A stretch of DNA of 64,000 bases from Adenophora triphylla var. japonica (Eukaryota; Streptophyta; Magnoliopsida; Asterales; Campanulaceae), in assembly GCA_022495995.1 (NCBI GenBank), contig JAFEMH010000527.1, positions 1 through 64,000 on the forward strand. Direction: 5' to 3'. The notes under the pieces are model-generated. The model ran no database searches, was not told the DNA's origin, and saw nothing but the letters and a program-made list of their open reading frames with translations. Shown here piece by piece: positions 11,488-23,984 of the stretch (positions are counted from its first letter, which is position 1; each line of letters opens with the position of its first letter). The position numbers were made by a program, and so were the translations under genes.

Positions 11488-12960
11488 CTTAAAGATTTTT
11501 TTTTTTTTGTTGTTTGATTTTTTTTTTGTTTAATGTGTCTGCTTCTTTATCTAATGAGTTATTATTAAGTGTTTTTTTTTTTTTAATTCGTCATTAGTTA
11601 AAGTGGCAATCAAGGGATACTCAGAAAGATTCGTCATTTCATTGAAAACGAAAAGGAATACAAGCCGCTTGCTGCACTCGTAGTCTTCAGCGTAAGGCCG
11701 CTCTGACGACCCTAGAGACTCGATCTTAACAAAGAGAGACTCGGGAGGACTTGTCCTAGATTGACACAAAGGGACGGGGACCAATCCAAGCTTGGTGATC
11801 ATTTCCTCCTTGGTCGCGGACGGCCCGAGAGGTTTTCCCAATTCTTTAGCGGCATCGCTGTGGCCTCATGACTCGAACCGTGGCCGTTTTTGTTTTCCTT
11901 TCTCAATTGCCGCTATCATCTCTTGACCGAGCCGAGATCAATCAGTCCGGCACTGACTTCTTCTTCGAACAATTGCCGCATAACTGCACCATCCCAATCA
12001 TCTCGAGGGAAATTCCGTGGCCTTAGCTTTTGGCACCGTCAATTCGAATTCAGTTTCGGATCTTCCCCGGGCAAGTAGGAATAGTGGTTGTGAGCTTCTC
12101 GAACCTGTTCCACTGTGTCGTGCACGCCCGAAGGTATACTCACTCTTCATGGTAGTGGTAGCCCTGTGTATCTTGGGTAGGTCCAGAACATTCTACGGAC
12201 CGGGTTAGCCTTGGTTCCTCTAAACTTGTTGAGGCTATCCTCGTAGCTTTAGCCATCCCGCCGTAGGAGCGGGCTCGTGATGTTTCCCGGTTGTGTGGGA
12301 CCCTTTACAAAGTAGTCACCAAATTAGGACCGAAGGGGAGAGATTTAGGGTTGTCGACCGGACCTTTCCCCGTGGCAGCCTTCAAATCTTTTTCCTTTGC
12401 GGGTCCACCGAGGAGGCCTCATATCCTGTGCCGTGGCGAGTATTCTCGTCCTTTCACCTCGATGAGTTTGTGAGTTCCTTGTTGGTGCTTCCCTGCATCG
12501 AGGCCAGGTAGATAGCTCATTTTTCTCATCATTTTCAAGACCGGTGGGATTTTATCCCGAGTGACCGTCGATCTATGTTGCACACTTGGGCCTTGGGAGG
12601 CTCGACCGTGAAGCCCGTTAGCATGAGACCTTCCTCGTCATGTTTGATTTCCGTAATAGGTATTCCGCCCGTATCTCGTGCCCTCTAAAGTGACTAAATC
12701 TCCGTAAATGGTCGTCGATCCCCATTCGAGACGAATTTCACACACCGGTGGAGGCTTGAGGCGACCCCTTTGACTTGATGGAGCCAAGGTCTTCCAACAG
12801 GCATTGAAAGTAATCGGGATGTCGATAACCCGGAATTCCACAGTATCAATTTCGTCCAAACCAGAGGTCTAAAGTAGCAACTCCGAGGACTGCCGGAGAT
12901 GTTGAGTCGTAAGCTTTGACTCGTGAGAGAAGAAGGCTTCAAGTCTCGTAGTCTTGATAT
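11488..12960 (-). pseudogene. T2 protease, G-patch-like segment and protease-RT spacer
   Basis: The minus strand shows protease residues VIDIPITFNA near 12800, a glycine-rich G-patch-like segment near 12500-12580 and a spacer (12480-11630) homologous to T1 20105-20860. An AT-rich stretch at 11488-11625 matches the candidate T1 intron. It starts with GTATCC after TTTCTGA and ends in TTTAAGCAG. Ogre-type Tat elements are known to carry an intron between protease and RT, so this could be its remnant. All frames are broken. Confidence 0.65.
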
Positions 12961-15900
12961 CAAGCAAGCTCATGATCTTTGCCGGAAGAATGTTCATTCC
13001 GACCCATTATCAACCAGACCCGAGGGAGGCGTCGTTCATCCACTGGACTGTGATGAAGAGAGGCTCATTATGATCACCCAAATTGAGGGAGGTCGAGATC
13101 CGTGAAAGTGATTATGTTCCCCGTAGTGGATGTTTCCAATCACCGTACCACATCATCGGAGTAGCATCAATAGGCACGAGAGTGCGAGCCAGTGCTTTCT
13201 TCCAGCCTTCACTTATGGGGATAGGACGAGGTGAGTAGAGACCAGAGGGAAATGTTGGCCCGTGTTTGCTTCAACCGGGTGAGCACGGATCCTCTTTTTC
13301 GGGATCCGGAATTTCACTGCCTTAGCATAGGGGCGGCGATCTTCTTTCGGTGCTTCGATCTCGTGGCCTTCTTATCTCGCCTTGGGATTTCCTTGGAAGA
13401 TCTCGCCCGCAGCGGGTCAACAGATTAACTTCCTCATCACCGCCTCTTGACCGGATTTCTTCAATGCCGCTAAGGTCAACTGGGAGCCCTTTCGCTATTG
13501 GCCACCGGGTTCTCGACGGAGTCTAGCGACAAGTGAGGGGCCGAGCCGCATCGGCTCCTTCCCGGGCGGCCCTTATAACCGCTTCCCAAGTCACTGTGCT
13601 TTTGGGTTTGGGGTTGTGTTGTTGCCCCTCGATGGCCCACAGAGCTAGGGCGTCCTCCGATTCACTCTCATGGCCGGCCTTGCTCATAGTTATCATGCAA
13701 CAAGAGTCGCTATTGTCGGGACTCGCGGCTTTTCGATTTCATCCCCGGTATAGTGCAGCCATTCCGATTCCCTTCGTAATACTCGTAGTTGGAGATGATT
13801 ATAGCGTTCGTGTGGGAGGCGCATCCGGTATCATGCCGCTCTAGGACTTCTCCGAAAGCCGACATACATTCGGGAAGGTGACCTCTTCTTGGGTAACCCC
13901 GACAAGGAGTGTTACTTTGTTCGGGTGGATTTGATCTAACCATGGTTATTTTCTCATTTGGGCGGATGGGAGTTAATTTTCCTCTTTCGATCGATCTTCG
14001 ACTATCGCCCGGATCGGACACCCGAAAACCCTTTCCCCAAAGCATGGTAGGCGTTGTTGAATTCTAAGACATCCACGTGCTCGTATCCATGAAACTTCAT
14101 GGCCTTCATGTCCTCGGTCTCATATTCGTCTTCCGAAGTTTCTTCGTCGTCGCTTGCCGATAACCAACCATCGTGCCCGGCTCCCATGGGCTCATTTCCG
14201 GCATGATTGTTCCGCATTGTTTCCGGATCGGGGCCTCGCTTGACTCTTCACTCGTCATCATCATCATCATCATCGCCGTCATCGGAATCTTCTTCCCATA
14301 CTACCGGATTTCGCCGAGAGGGAACGCCGATCAAACCCGCTGGGAATATGGGTGCGTGCAACCGCAAAATTGTCATATGTTCCCATTCCCGGAAGTGGCA
14401 ATTGTGACTCAGCCTTCTCCTCCCGTAAATTGCGGGGAAGAGTGAGAGGGGGTGGCACGTATTTGACACCATGTAGGATATAGAAGGAATCCTCCTCTTC
14501 CGATTCTTCACTGTTCTGGATCATATTCGGCTCTCCCAAAGCCAATTTGCAGTGTACTAGCTCCGCATGCTCTTCGGCCTCTTTGCCGATAAGCCCCAAG
14601 ACAGCGCCCGCCGAAGCTTTCTTGTTCGATTCTTCTCGATTGTTCTAACCATCTTGTGTAAATGGTTCCTTTCATGTTCGAGCGGAATGTTCCCCAGCTC
14701 TTCTAAGATCGGCCTTCCCTTCATCCGAGAAATAGCGGGCCTCGTATTCTTGCAAGGAGTCTCCGACATGAGACCAAGATGGGTTGATTCGCTCGATATC
14801 CTCAAGGCCGAGGGGGAATCCGAATTCGTGGATCCTCGACGAGGTCAGCCACGGTATTTGGGGACCTTCATCAAGATCTTTCATGGCATGCGAAGATTCT
14901 CCGCATTCAATCATATTCACTCGATTATGGTTCCTCGGGCAGGATTTTTGATCGTGTTAGGCCCTTCGGCCTTCCAACTTTCCTTGCTCTATTAGCCCCC
15001 GGATTGCCTTTTTCAGAGTAAAGCAATTGTCACCGATGTCCGTGAGCTTGATGAAAAGCACAATACTTTGTAGTATCCACGGAGCATTCGGATTTCGGGT
15101 TGGAAATTCTCCAAAGGCCGCAAAGAAGCCTTCTTTCACCAAACCCCCTAAAGATGTCATTCAGGCATTCCAAAGTTTTCGAGATTTATGACCCGCGGTC
15201 CGGGCTCGCCGGTTTCCCCGGGAGCAAAAGGAGTCGTGTTATTACATTCCCGTCCCGCATAGTTAATCATCTCTTTGCCTTTAGCAGAGCAGGGCGTGTT
15301 TGCAGTGAGGAGCCCGATATCTCGTAGGCGTGTGCAAGCAATGGCTGTCTGACAGGCCTTTTCAAACTTAGCCGCAGAGTTAACCATGGCCCGTAAGTCC
15401 GAGTATGGGAAGTGACCGAGGGAGGCTCTCGATGTGGTTTCAAGCATGACCGGAAGATGTCCAGCTTGTTCCTCTTCTAAGGAGGGATGGCCATTTCACC
15501 GAGTTTCGCATTCCACCGCTTGTAAAAGTCCCCAACATTCTCATCAGACGCCGCACCGTTGTTTGTAGGTCAACCCTATTTGTTTCCCATTCCAAGTTGG
15601 CCTTATATTTTTCTCGTGAAGGCATTGGTAATCTGTCCCATGTAGCCCCGGCTTCGTGTTTCAAACTAAGAACCACTTTAAGGCACCGGACTTCAAGGAT
15701 AGATCGAAATAGTCACCAACCGCCGATTGGTACATCCTTTCGCTTTCATCGCCAAGGTATATGTGTCCAAATGGGTTTTCTGACATGCGGTCCCATCAAA
15801 GAGATCCAGATTAGGCATCACGAATTTGTGGGGCAGAGGAACAATGGAGTCCGGTCTCAGAGGCCTAAGGCGTACTGCGCCGCTCCGATCCGCGCTTTCA

Positions 15901-16990
15901 TTTCCTTGTGTTGTTCCATGAACCAGGCCGATGAGGGTCTTGTGGCGGAACCATGGCATTCAAGCTAGTGGCCGAGCTAGAGAGAGGAGCTACCACCGGA
16001 GGCAGACCGGTGGAGGGAACGGCCGATCCGGACGTAGGTGAAAACCCGTCCCGGCCGAGTTACCCTGGGAGCATGAGTAGGAGCCTCGAGCAAAAGGATA
16101 GAACCTTGCGGCTTGCCGTTGATTTTCAACCGGCAAAGTAGGTGGAGGCAGCCCCGATGTAGCCGGATAACTTGGATTTCCAGAGCGGGGCCCGTAAGTA
16201 GGCTTCGAGTGCGGGCCGCCGTCCCGATTGTTGAATTGCATGGCCGCCGTGGTGAAGGTGTGTAACCCGGGTACTGCGGTCCCGGTGATTCGGATGACAC
16301 CGGATGGAGGCTTGTAACCCATAGAAGTCTCGAGTGAGGAATGGATTTGTGTGAGGAGCAACAACTAGTACTGTTCGAGGAGGCTCCTGATCGCGGCCCG
16401 TAACCAAGTTGCGGCGGCATTCCGAACCGTGGCCGTTGCCGTGAAGGTCCGGATTGATCGGTTCCGAACCGAGGCGGGATCCCGATTAGCCGTGGCATTC
16501 CGAGATAGCCCCAACCATGAGAAGACATTCCGTACCGATTTTGCCCCCACCGATTCAGGCTTCTGCCGCATGGATCCGTGGTCTCGTGGTCGGGAGCCGG
16601 GCCGACCCGAAAATCGAGGAGCATGGGTTCTCGTAGCGGCACCATAGGAGGTGGGTGGCGGCATCCTCGGTGTAGTCGTGGCGACCGAGAGTGGGGTTGG
16701 CATCCTCGTCTTCTTCCACGGTGAAGGTGCCATCCGGATTGAGGCCGGCGGCCGCACCGTGACTCTTAATAGCCTCCATAAGGCCGTTTAGCCGTGCTTC
16801 CCGTCGTAACCTCATCTCGTTCGCTAACCGATTCCACCGTTGCTCGCTCCGAGGGGTCCCGGGAGGCGGAGTGACGTTATCCCCATCATTACCGGCCGAT
16901 GCGCATTCTCAAACCCGAGTCGGAACAAACGGCGAAGCCGATGATGCGCTTGACTCTTCCCAACCGATCAAACGGTGACCCGGTGCCCGA
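12961..16990 (-). pseudogene. T2 gag
   Basis: Fragments across four frames align by eye to the T4 gag. They are a proline-rich N-terminal region (16800-15980), capsid pieces LFDGTACQKTHLDTYTL (about 15850-15790) and KYKANLEWETNR (about 15610), SDLRAMVNSAAKFEKA (about 15400-15350) and a nucleocapsid remnant ending TDIGDNC near 15030. Tat-type gag has a C-x2-H-x4-H-x4-C knuckle; here its first half is frame-shifted. The region from 14900 to 12960 encodes an acidic C-terminal part with a poly-Asp run near 14250. The start codon is uncertain. Confidence 0.65.
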
Positions 16991-18355
16991 AACCAAGCTT
17001 TGTGAGGAGTCATGGGGAAAGGACACGAAGGTTCGATGTCCGGGAATGGAAGGAGGGTAGGTGTTTGGGCTTTAGGCTCATGCAACATGCGCTATTTGTT
17101 CACGTTTACTTAAAACATGTTTTATTAACCTAATCGGTTGGAAAAGATTGCTCTTCTTTTTCGCAAACTACTCGATTCCCGGATCGCTGGGCCCCGTCAC
17201 TACGTCTATAAGCCCCTCGTATTCCACCCGTATTTCGACCTCCCAGGTGCGGATGCCCGGCGAGGGTCCTATAGGGCAAGCGGTCCCACCGACCGAAAGA
17301 AAACGATCCTAAAAGTCCGGCGGGTAATCGAGTCTTAACGAGCATTCGATGTAAATTACGGACAAAGCCGACGTCAAAAGTCAAGATCATGTCCGAGGGC
17401 TCGACGAAAAGCTCGGCATGATTTGACCGATAAGCGTCCACGATTGATCTTGACTTGTCGTCGCTAAGCCGTAATTAGGCATGGAATATTCATTAATCCT
17501 TGATGACTCAAAGGTCAATGCCGGGAGTCGTTGTATAATTTGTGCCGCCGAGCCGAAGTCAAGGCGCCTGGTCAATATCTTGGTCAAAGTCTCGCGGCGG
17601 AAAACCGGCGTAACTTCGACCGATAAGGGTCCCCGAAAGATATTGAGTCGGTATGCCGACAAAGGCTTGAAAGGAAAGGTCTATACACGGACAGTGGCAT
17701 GACACATACCAAACTAAAAACCAACCGGGTCTCTGACAAAGTGTGTCACTGACAAGTGCATGGTCGACACGAGGCTCCATGGGATGTTTGGGTAGTCCCG
17801 TGCTCATCCGAGAGGCGTAATAAGACCAAACGGACCGCGACAAGGATTTCCCGGGTTAAGGACGTAGTGTGCAAAGGTACGGTCACGTGCGCGTAGTGTG
17901 CAAGCAAGCCTATATTCTTTTTCTGAGTAAAATAGCGATTTTTTTTATGAGTCTTAAAAATATGATGCATGATTTATTTTTTTTGAGAATTTTCTTCTTC
18001 TTTTTTTTTTTGAAAATCTTTTTTTTTTGATTTTCTTTTTTGAAATTTTTAATGAGCACATAAGCACGAAGCTTCCGACAGTTAGGGACATTATTCCGAC
18101 AGTCAAAATTTTGACTTTCTCCGAGGCGGCCAAAACAACATGAAAACCGTGCAAAAATCAACACACACACAAAAATGATTTTCAAAGCCGGACGGAAGCT
18201 TGACCCTCAAAAGCTTTTTTTTGGAAAACGGTGATACCGGCACGTGGGATTGTTAGACCACAATTTATCCCCGACTCGTGTTAGGAGGCGATAACGGGAA
18301 ATTTAGTGGTTTCCACCAATATACCAAATACCATTTTTTTTTTAAAAAAGCTTAG
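16991..18355 (-). other. T2 5' leader between primer-binding site and gag
   Basis: No gene. The part at 17100-17300 matches the T4 leader at 55130-55340 (both have TAATCGGTTGGAAAAGAT and CTTCTTTTTCGCAA). The region nearest the LTR (17930-18060) is T-rich. Confidence 0.6.
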
Positions 18356-18373
18356 TCCCCAAATGAGTCGCCA
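18356..18373 (-). other. T2 primer-binding site
   Basis: On the minus strand TGGCGACTCATTTGGGGA follows the end of the 5' LTR by one base. It is the T3 site with three changes in its middle. Ogre-like Tat elements are reported to use tRNA-Arg; that assignment here is by analogy. Confidence 0.7.
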
Positions 18374-18374
18374 C

Positions 18375-20104
18375 TGTGATGATGTGTGATATGTATCGAA
18401 AATTTTCCCATTTTTATTTGAAAAAATCAACGAAACGGAGTCGCCACGCCATTTTAATTTTGAGGGCCAAAACTTTGAAAAAAGCCCGAGATCAGAGATT
18501 TAGGTTCGGAGGTCATGTTACACGCCGGGAAGGACGTTAGTGTGCACTGAATGCCTCGTAAAACGAGTCTTCCAAGCTGAAAATCATTTGTGGGTGTGTG
18601 TGGGTGTGTGTTTTGGCCAAAATACTTTGAAACTCAGAAAAGTAAAAATAGGGATATCTTTTCAAGACTTTAAACTGATCCCATGATTTTTTGGGGGATT
18701 TTTGGATTGAGATTTGGTACTCAAAAGACCTTTTGAAGTTGAGAGCCATTTCTGCCAGAATGAAAAAGGCAGTGGACCTTTGATTTTGAAATGTATTCAA
18801 GGGTCTTAAAAATTTATAATCTGGATAAACTCAGAGAATGAAAGTTGTTCTAGACACCTTAAATAAGGTTTGTACAAAGGAATTTTCCATTTTGGAGAAG
18901 ATTTGAGGGGTCAAAACCTTCTGGAAACCTCAGATATGAGATCTGGATTCCCAGAAGCTGATGAACTAGCCTCTGAAAGAAAATTTGAAAAGAGGAGTTT
19001 TACTCACCCAAAAAATAAAGTAAAAATATGTCTGAAAAGCTCTGGATGTTGGCTACAAAAAGTGTTTTGTAGTCAACACCAAATTCCAAGTTCATCTGTG
19101 TCCAAAAATTAAGACAATGGACTGAGGTCTGGGAAAATTGCTACTGGACAGCAACTTCCCAAGAGAGAAAATATGATTTTAAGGGGGGTTTTGCATCCAT
19201 GCTTGTCCCCATTTCCCTAGGTTTTGGTTAGTGATCACTAGACATTTTAGTGGTGAATCAACTATACCAAACCATCCTTGGGGTACATTAGGACTAAGCA
19301 TTTCATTTGCTTGGGAAGGGGATTTTTATCCTTTGAAAATGAGATTTTATGCTTGAAAATGGTTTTTAGGGTTTTGAAAATGAGTTTTCTTTGCAAGAAA
19401 GTAAGAGAACTTGAAAATAATGTTGATCTTTGTAGAAGATCATCCATGGAGATGGTCTTCCATGGTGATCTTCTTAGATCTAGAGCAAGAAGATGAAAGA
19501 ACTACATTTTGTAGTTTGCAAGTGCATGCATGGTTGAGATTTAGGGTTAGGAGAAGGAGGGTTTACCAATCTTCCTTGTGTTCTTGAGTGTTTGGCTTGT
19601 ATGTATGAGTGTTTAGGGCTTTAATATGAGAGTGAGTGGATGAGTATGAATTGGGAAAGATTGAGAGAAAATGGTGACAATTCAAGTGAATTCTCACCTG
19701 TTTTCTCTCTATATTTCGCCGCAGGTTCGGTGCAAAATGTGTTGTGGCTTCTTATTTTTGTGACTCGGAGGGCTCAATTTATAGCCCTCCCGACTTTACA
19801 AAGTCATCCGCGCGGATTGGTCTCGCTTGGCGTGCACTGTTCATTAAATGCGGCTCCAGCTTTGGACACAAGGAATAAAATTCAAAAATCTCGCCAGAAA
19901 ATGTTTTTCAACTTGTCAAGTTTCGGGATTTTCTTAATTCTTTTGCTTTTTGAGATTCCTTGGAAGGTTTAACTCTAAATAGCAATGCCCATTTTACCCT
20001 TACTTTGTTAGAAAAGTTAGGATTGTTAGGAATGTTAGTAATTGTTATGACTTTCGTTAATTTCCTAACGAAAATTCTAACAAGCTCAAATTGGAGCACT
20101 TACA
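18375..20104 (-). repeat. T2 5' LTR
   Basis: This 1730-bp LTR is the partner of 540-2264. On the minus strand the promoter has the palindrome TCCGCGCGGA (19807-19816) and, 23 bp downstream, a TATAAAT box (19777-19783 on plus). The U5 block is at 18436-18526. Differences from the left LTR gather at CAG/CTG, for example near 18545, 19761 and 19836. Confidence 0.92.
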
Positions 20105-20860
20105 GAAGGGTCCCGGTCAACAACCCTAAATCTCTCCCTTTCAGTCCTAATTTGGCTGACTACTTCGTAAAGGGTCCCACACAACCGGGTAACATCACAG
20201 AGCCCACTCCTACAGAAGGGTGGCTGAAGCTACATGATAGCCTCAACAAGTTTAGGGGAGCCAAAGCTAACCCGGTCCGTAGAATGTTTCTGGACCTACC
20301 CAAGATACCCGGGGCTACCACTACCATGAAAAGTGAGTACACTTTCAAAGGCGTGCCAAGCCTAGTGGAACAGTTCGAGAAGCTTACTACCACAATTCCT
20401 ACTGCCCAGGATGGTCCGAAGCCTGAGTTTGAATTGACAGTGCCGAAAGCCAAAGCCACAGAAGTCTTTTCAGATGATTGGGATGGTCCGATTATGCAGC
20501 AGTTATTCGGGGAAGAGATCCAGGTGCCAGACCTGATTGATTTCAGCTCAGTCAAAGAAATGGTAGCGATGATCGAGGAAGGAGGACAGAAATAGTATAA
20601 TTCCCGAGTCGTGAGGTCACTGGCAGCGATGCCATTAAAGAATCGGGAAACTCTCTCAGGCCCGTCCGCGACCAAAGAAGAAATGATCACCAAGCCTGGA
20701 TTGGCCCCCCGTCCCTTTGTGTCAATCTAGGAAGAGTCCTCCGAGTCTCTCATTGTTAAGGTCGAGTCTCTAGGGTCGTCCGATGGCCTTACGCCTGAAG
20801 ACTACAAGTCTGTAGCAAATGTTGTATTCCTTTTCGTTCTCAATGAAATGACCTTTCTGA
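20105..20860 (+). pseudogene. T1 protease-to-RT linker region
   Basis: This continues the T1 reading from 539 after the T2 insertion. An open segment to the TAG at 20593-20595 encodes about 160 residues rich in Pro and acidic residues, with FVKGPTQPGN and DDWDGPIMQQLFGEE. It has no catalytic motif I recognise. A second piece to about 20860 contains VFLFVLNEMT. T2 has the same segments at 12480-11630. It lies between the G-patch-like part and the start of RT, where Ogre-type elements have a poorly conserved linker. Confidence 0.6.
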
Positions 20861-20990
20861 GTATCCCTTGATTGACACTTTAACTAATGATAAATTAACT
20901 AATAAAAAAAACATTTAATAATGATTCATTAGATAAAGAAGCAGACACATTAAATAAACAAAAAAAAAAAGAACAAAAATCTTTAAGCAG
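20861..20990 (+). other. Candidate spliced intron between protease and RT start in T1
   Basis: 130 AT-rich bases run from GTATCC to TTTAAGCAG, and the same signals are kept in T2. A protease-RT intron is established for Ogre-like Tat elements. Simple joining does not keep the frame on both sides, so the donor may lie elsewhere. Confidence 0.35.
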
Positions 20991-21863
20991 GTTGTTCGGA
21001 AAGAGGAAAATCGAGCCCAAGCTGCCGAAGAGATTTTGACAAGTGTGAATCTGGGAACTGCGGAAGAGCCTAAAGAGACGCAGATTGGTAGTTTCTCCGA
21101 GGGAACTAGAAAGGATGCCCTACAAAATCCTCAATCAAGGAAAGTAGCCCTCTTCATCAAAGAGAACATCATATGCAGATACGGGTTGCCAACCGAAATC
21201 ATTTCCGATAATGGATCCCACTTTGAAGGGGAATGCGACAGGCTGCTGGCGGAATTCAGAATAACCCGTCACAAGTCATCTCCCTATAGGCCCCAAACCA
21301 ACGGAGCCGTCGAGGCAGCAAACAAGACTTTGGAAAACATCGTCCGAAAAATGGCTGTCCGAGGTCGAGATTGGCCCGAGAAGCTACACCTGGCACTCTA
21401 GGGCTACAGAACATCAGTCAGAACCGCAACGGGGGAGACACCGTTTGCTCTTACCTACGGGATGGAAGCCGTACTCCCAATCGAGTTAGAAATCCCCTCA
21501 CTCCGTGTGCTGTTGGAAAGTAAGATCAACGAGGTCGAATGGCTCCAAAGTCGCCATGATGAATTGGCCCTGCTAGATGAACGACGATTGAAGGCCATGG
21601 AACATATCCGAGCATACCTAGGGAGGATGGCCAGAGCCTTCAACAAGAAAGTGAAGCATCGGGAGATTAGGGAAGGTGATCTCGATTTAAAAGAGAAGCC
21701 CCCGGTCCGTGTCAACCCGCTTGGCAAATGGGAGCCTGTATGGGTCGGGCCATACGTCGTTCAGAAGATCTTCTCCGGAGGAGCCATGCAACTTGCAGAC
21801 CTCGACGGAAATCCCTTTGTACACCCAGTGAATGGTGACAAGCTGCGCAGATACTACGCGTAA
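20991..21863 (+). pseudogene. T1 pre-RT start fused by deletion to integrase C-terminal half
   Basis: From 20991 about 45 codons read VVRKEENRAQAAEE to NLGTAEEPKETQIG, the usual lead into gypsy RT. Near 21135 the reading passes straight to integrase (VALFIKENIICRYG). RT, RNase H and the HHCC and first Asp of integrase are missing. DNGSHFEG and NGAVEAANK supply the second Asp and the Glu, and the C-terminus ends HPVNGDKLRRYYA at TAA 21861-21863. The only stop inside is TAG at 21400-21402, at a position where Trp is usual, consistent with a G-to-A change. T2 has the same junction, so the deletion predates the split of the copies. Confidence 0.85.
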
Positions 21864-22337
21864 AACACTGAGTCAAAAAAAAAGAAACAAAAGAAAAAGA
21901 GTGCTAAAAGAGTAATACCCAACTAGGTTGAAAACCCGAAAAGGGCGGCCTAGGTAAAAAACAGGGTTGCACCAAAAGAAAACAAAAAAAAAACAACAAA
22001 AAAAAAATAAAAAACAAAAAAAAAACAACAAAAAAAAAATTCGGGTCGAACTACGGAGACCTGAGCCCTTTTGTCCGAAGGGAACGTAGGCAGCCGGAAA
22101 CGGTTCGGTCTAAAGCACAAATAAAAGTCATACTTTGACATCAATACACTGATCAGACCATGAAAGCGTCTCGAAAAACTCTAAAGCAATTCACATATTC
22201 ATTACAGTTAAAAGCTTTTTGATGAGTCTAAGCCCGGTTCATTCCTACAACTGGCAGCCTGCTAAAAGAAACTAAAATACATAATCAAACTAATGTGTCT
22301 GCTACGGCAAGAAAGGGATACTCGAAAAACCTCGAGG
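21864..22337 (+). other. T1 spacer with A-rich tracts and hairpin motif
   Basis: No gene. A segment with GGGCGGCCTAGGTAAAAAAC (about 21941-21960) and A-rich runs is followed by a hairpin motif at 22047-22095. Its outer arms are CTACG/CGTAG and its inner arms CCCTT/AAGGG. The 3' end of antisense aORF2 is at 22338. Confidence 0.65.
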
Positions 22338-23848
22338 TCACTCTAGGCCGCTCGTACTGGCATCTCCCCTCTTCTTCCCCCTTCGGGTCTTCTTCCTCTG
22401 AACAGGAAAAATGTCGGTCTTCCTTCTACCAAGCTCTGGTATAGGAACAGGATCTCTCAAACCAGCCTCTGTCAGGGCCTTAGTAGCCCTAGCGTCATCT
22501 CTCATCTCCTGTAGCCTAGCTGGTAGCATAGGAGCCCTCCTCTACTGTCTCTTGACATAAGCCTCATAGTCGGTCACAACATCTCCGCTCCTGTCGTGAG
22601 GGTTGGCCCTCGCCTCGGCCCTCCTCCTCTCCGAAACTGTCAGGTCCTCCGCACCCACAATGGCCTCACGCCGTCTCAAAATAGCCATCTGAGTCTCCCC
22701 CAAATGCCTCTCGTACCAATCCAGGTACCAAGTGGTCAAGAATACAGGTCTCGGACGCCTGAGGATAACCCGAGGAGGAAAAACGTCATACCTCCATACT
22801 CGGGAAAGGAATGGAAACACCGAAGGATCATCCATAGAAGCAGAAGCTACCACCCTGGTGGCTATATCATCAAAGTCCTCCAAAGGAACTTGCTCCAAGC
22901 CAAACTGTCTCAGAACCAAAGCCGGAATGTAAAAGCTGGACTGAGAGAGCCCCGGAAGCATAACCACGGGAGATCCATCCTGAAGTACTCTCCGAGTCTC
23001 CACCCGCCAATGAGGCACCGACCATCTGATATCTTCAGTCCGACGACTAGCCATCCAACGCTCCCACGAGCCCTGATCGTCAAAATCCACAGCAACCCCT
23101 CTCCTGGCAAATGTCCAAGGCTTGATCATATCATAAGTTTCCCGAAGAACCCCCAAGCGCTCCATCAGCCACAGGGTCAAAAGAAACGGGCTGCCCCCGT
23201 GCATGTACCGCCTCCCGGTAGCCAGCCTGTCAAGAGCATGAAAAGTCTCCCCCAGGATCAAAGGTACAACGTCTCTGCCCAAGCGACAGTGAACGACTAC
23301 ATCTAGCAGAGCCCGATGACAGATCCCAAAAGATAAACCATGAACAAGGTCCCGAACACGCAAAGTGCAAAGGCATCCCAATAGGCATCGTCAAACAAGC
23401 CTAAGCCCCTAAATCTATCAGGGAGACCAGAAATGTTAAAATGATCGGGACCACAGATCATACCTTGTGCTTCCTCCGGGGAAAGATGAAGAAGGTTGCA
23501 CAGCTTGTCAACAAAAGAGGCTCCTCCGGGCAAAGGAATTGCAATCTCCTCCACCTCAGGACCACCAAGCAAAGCCCGAAATTCTTCAACAGTCGGGACC
23601 ATTTCATTGTAAGAGAAGCAAAAAACATGCCTTCTAGTGTCCCAAAATGAGGAAGAAGCTCTCAAAAGATCATAATCCGGAACCAATTCCTTGAGAGACC
23701 ACAAGCATCGTATCTTGTACCTTTCTTCAAAGAATAACCTCCTCTCATGCATAATCTCCCGAGACCACTCTTTAAACTTGTTGAAGAATGACATTTGCGA
23801 ATCTTGGGATAATTTGGATGGATTTCTCATGCTCACAATTCTCTCCAT
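22338..23848 (-). pseudogene. T1 aORF2: intronless plant mobile domain-like gene, antisense to the element
   Basis: It starts at ATG 23848 (MERIVSMRNPSKL) and runs about 500 codons to TGA 22338-22340. Residues about 60-95 hold SFWDTRRHVFCFSYNEMVPT and EEFRALLGGPEVEE, the entry of a PMD/DUF7745-like domain. Further on come DAYWDAFALC, ILGETFHALDRL and FHALDRLATGRRY-like helices, typical of PMD relatives. The last 60 residues are basic (KKTRRGKKRG), a possible nuclear signal. Two lesions are visible: one frame change near 23340-23360, and a TAG at 22542-22544 where T2 has GAG. The gene is otherwise open, unlike its neighbours. The function is unknown. Confidence 0.75.
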
Positions 23849-23941
23849 AGATTTTCTCTCCTTCTCCCCGAAAATGGCTGTTTGAACTGGTGGTTGAAGA
23901 AGGTGTTTGAATTTGAAATAAAGGAAAACCAGATCCGAAGC

Positions 23942-23984
23942 AAAATTAAAGGACAGTGTCAGAAAACTGTCCTATCCGCGCGGA
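23942..23984 (-). promoter_or_regulatory. Promoter module of T1 aORF2: palindrome and TATA-like box
   Basis: TCCGCGCGGA at 23975-23984 is followed on the minus strand by a TTTAATTTT box (23942-23950), 24 bp away, then the ATG at 23848. The T2 copy has the same layout. Confidence 0.6.

Larger units (their letters stand above)
540..20104 (-). mobile_element. T2: second copy of the T1 family, complete LTR to LTR, inserted in T1
   Basis: Two directly repeated LTRs (540-2264 and 18375-20104) bound a 16-kb interior. The 5-bp duplication GAAGG lies at 535-539 and 20105-20109. The element reads right to left: 5' LTR, primer-binding site at 18356-18373, gag, protease with G-patch, integrase C-terminal half, two genes on the opposite strand, a tandem array and the 3' LTR. 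It has the same internal deletion of RT, RNase H and N-terminal integrase as T1, so it must have moved with help in trans. Many short indels break its frames, mostly at CAG/CTG sites; these may be consensus errors rather than mutations. Confidence 0.9.

Noticed and set aside
22596..23306. Plus-strand ORF of 236 codons
   Set aside because: It is the shadow of aORF2 on the other strand, lacks domain similarity and is not open in T2.
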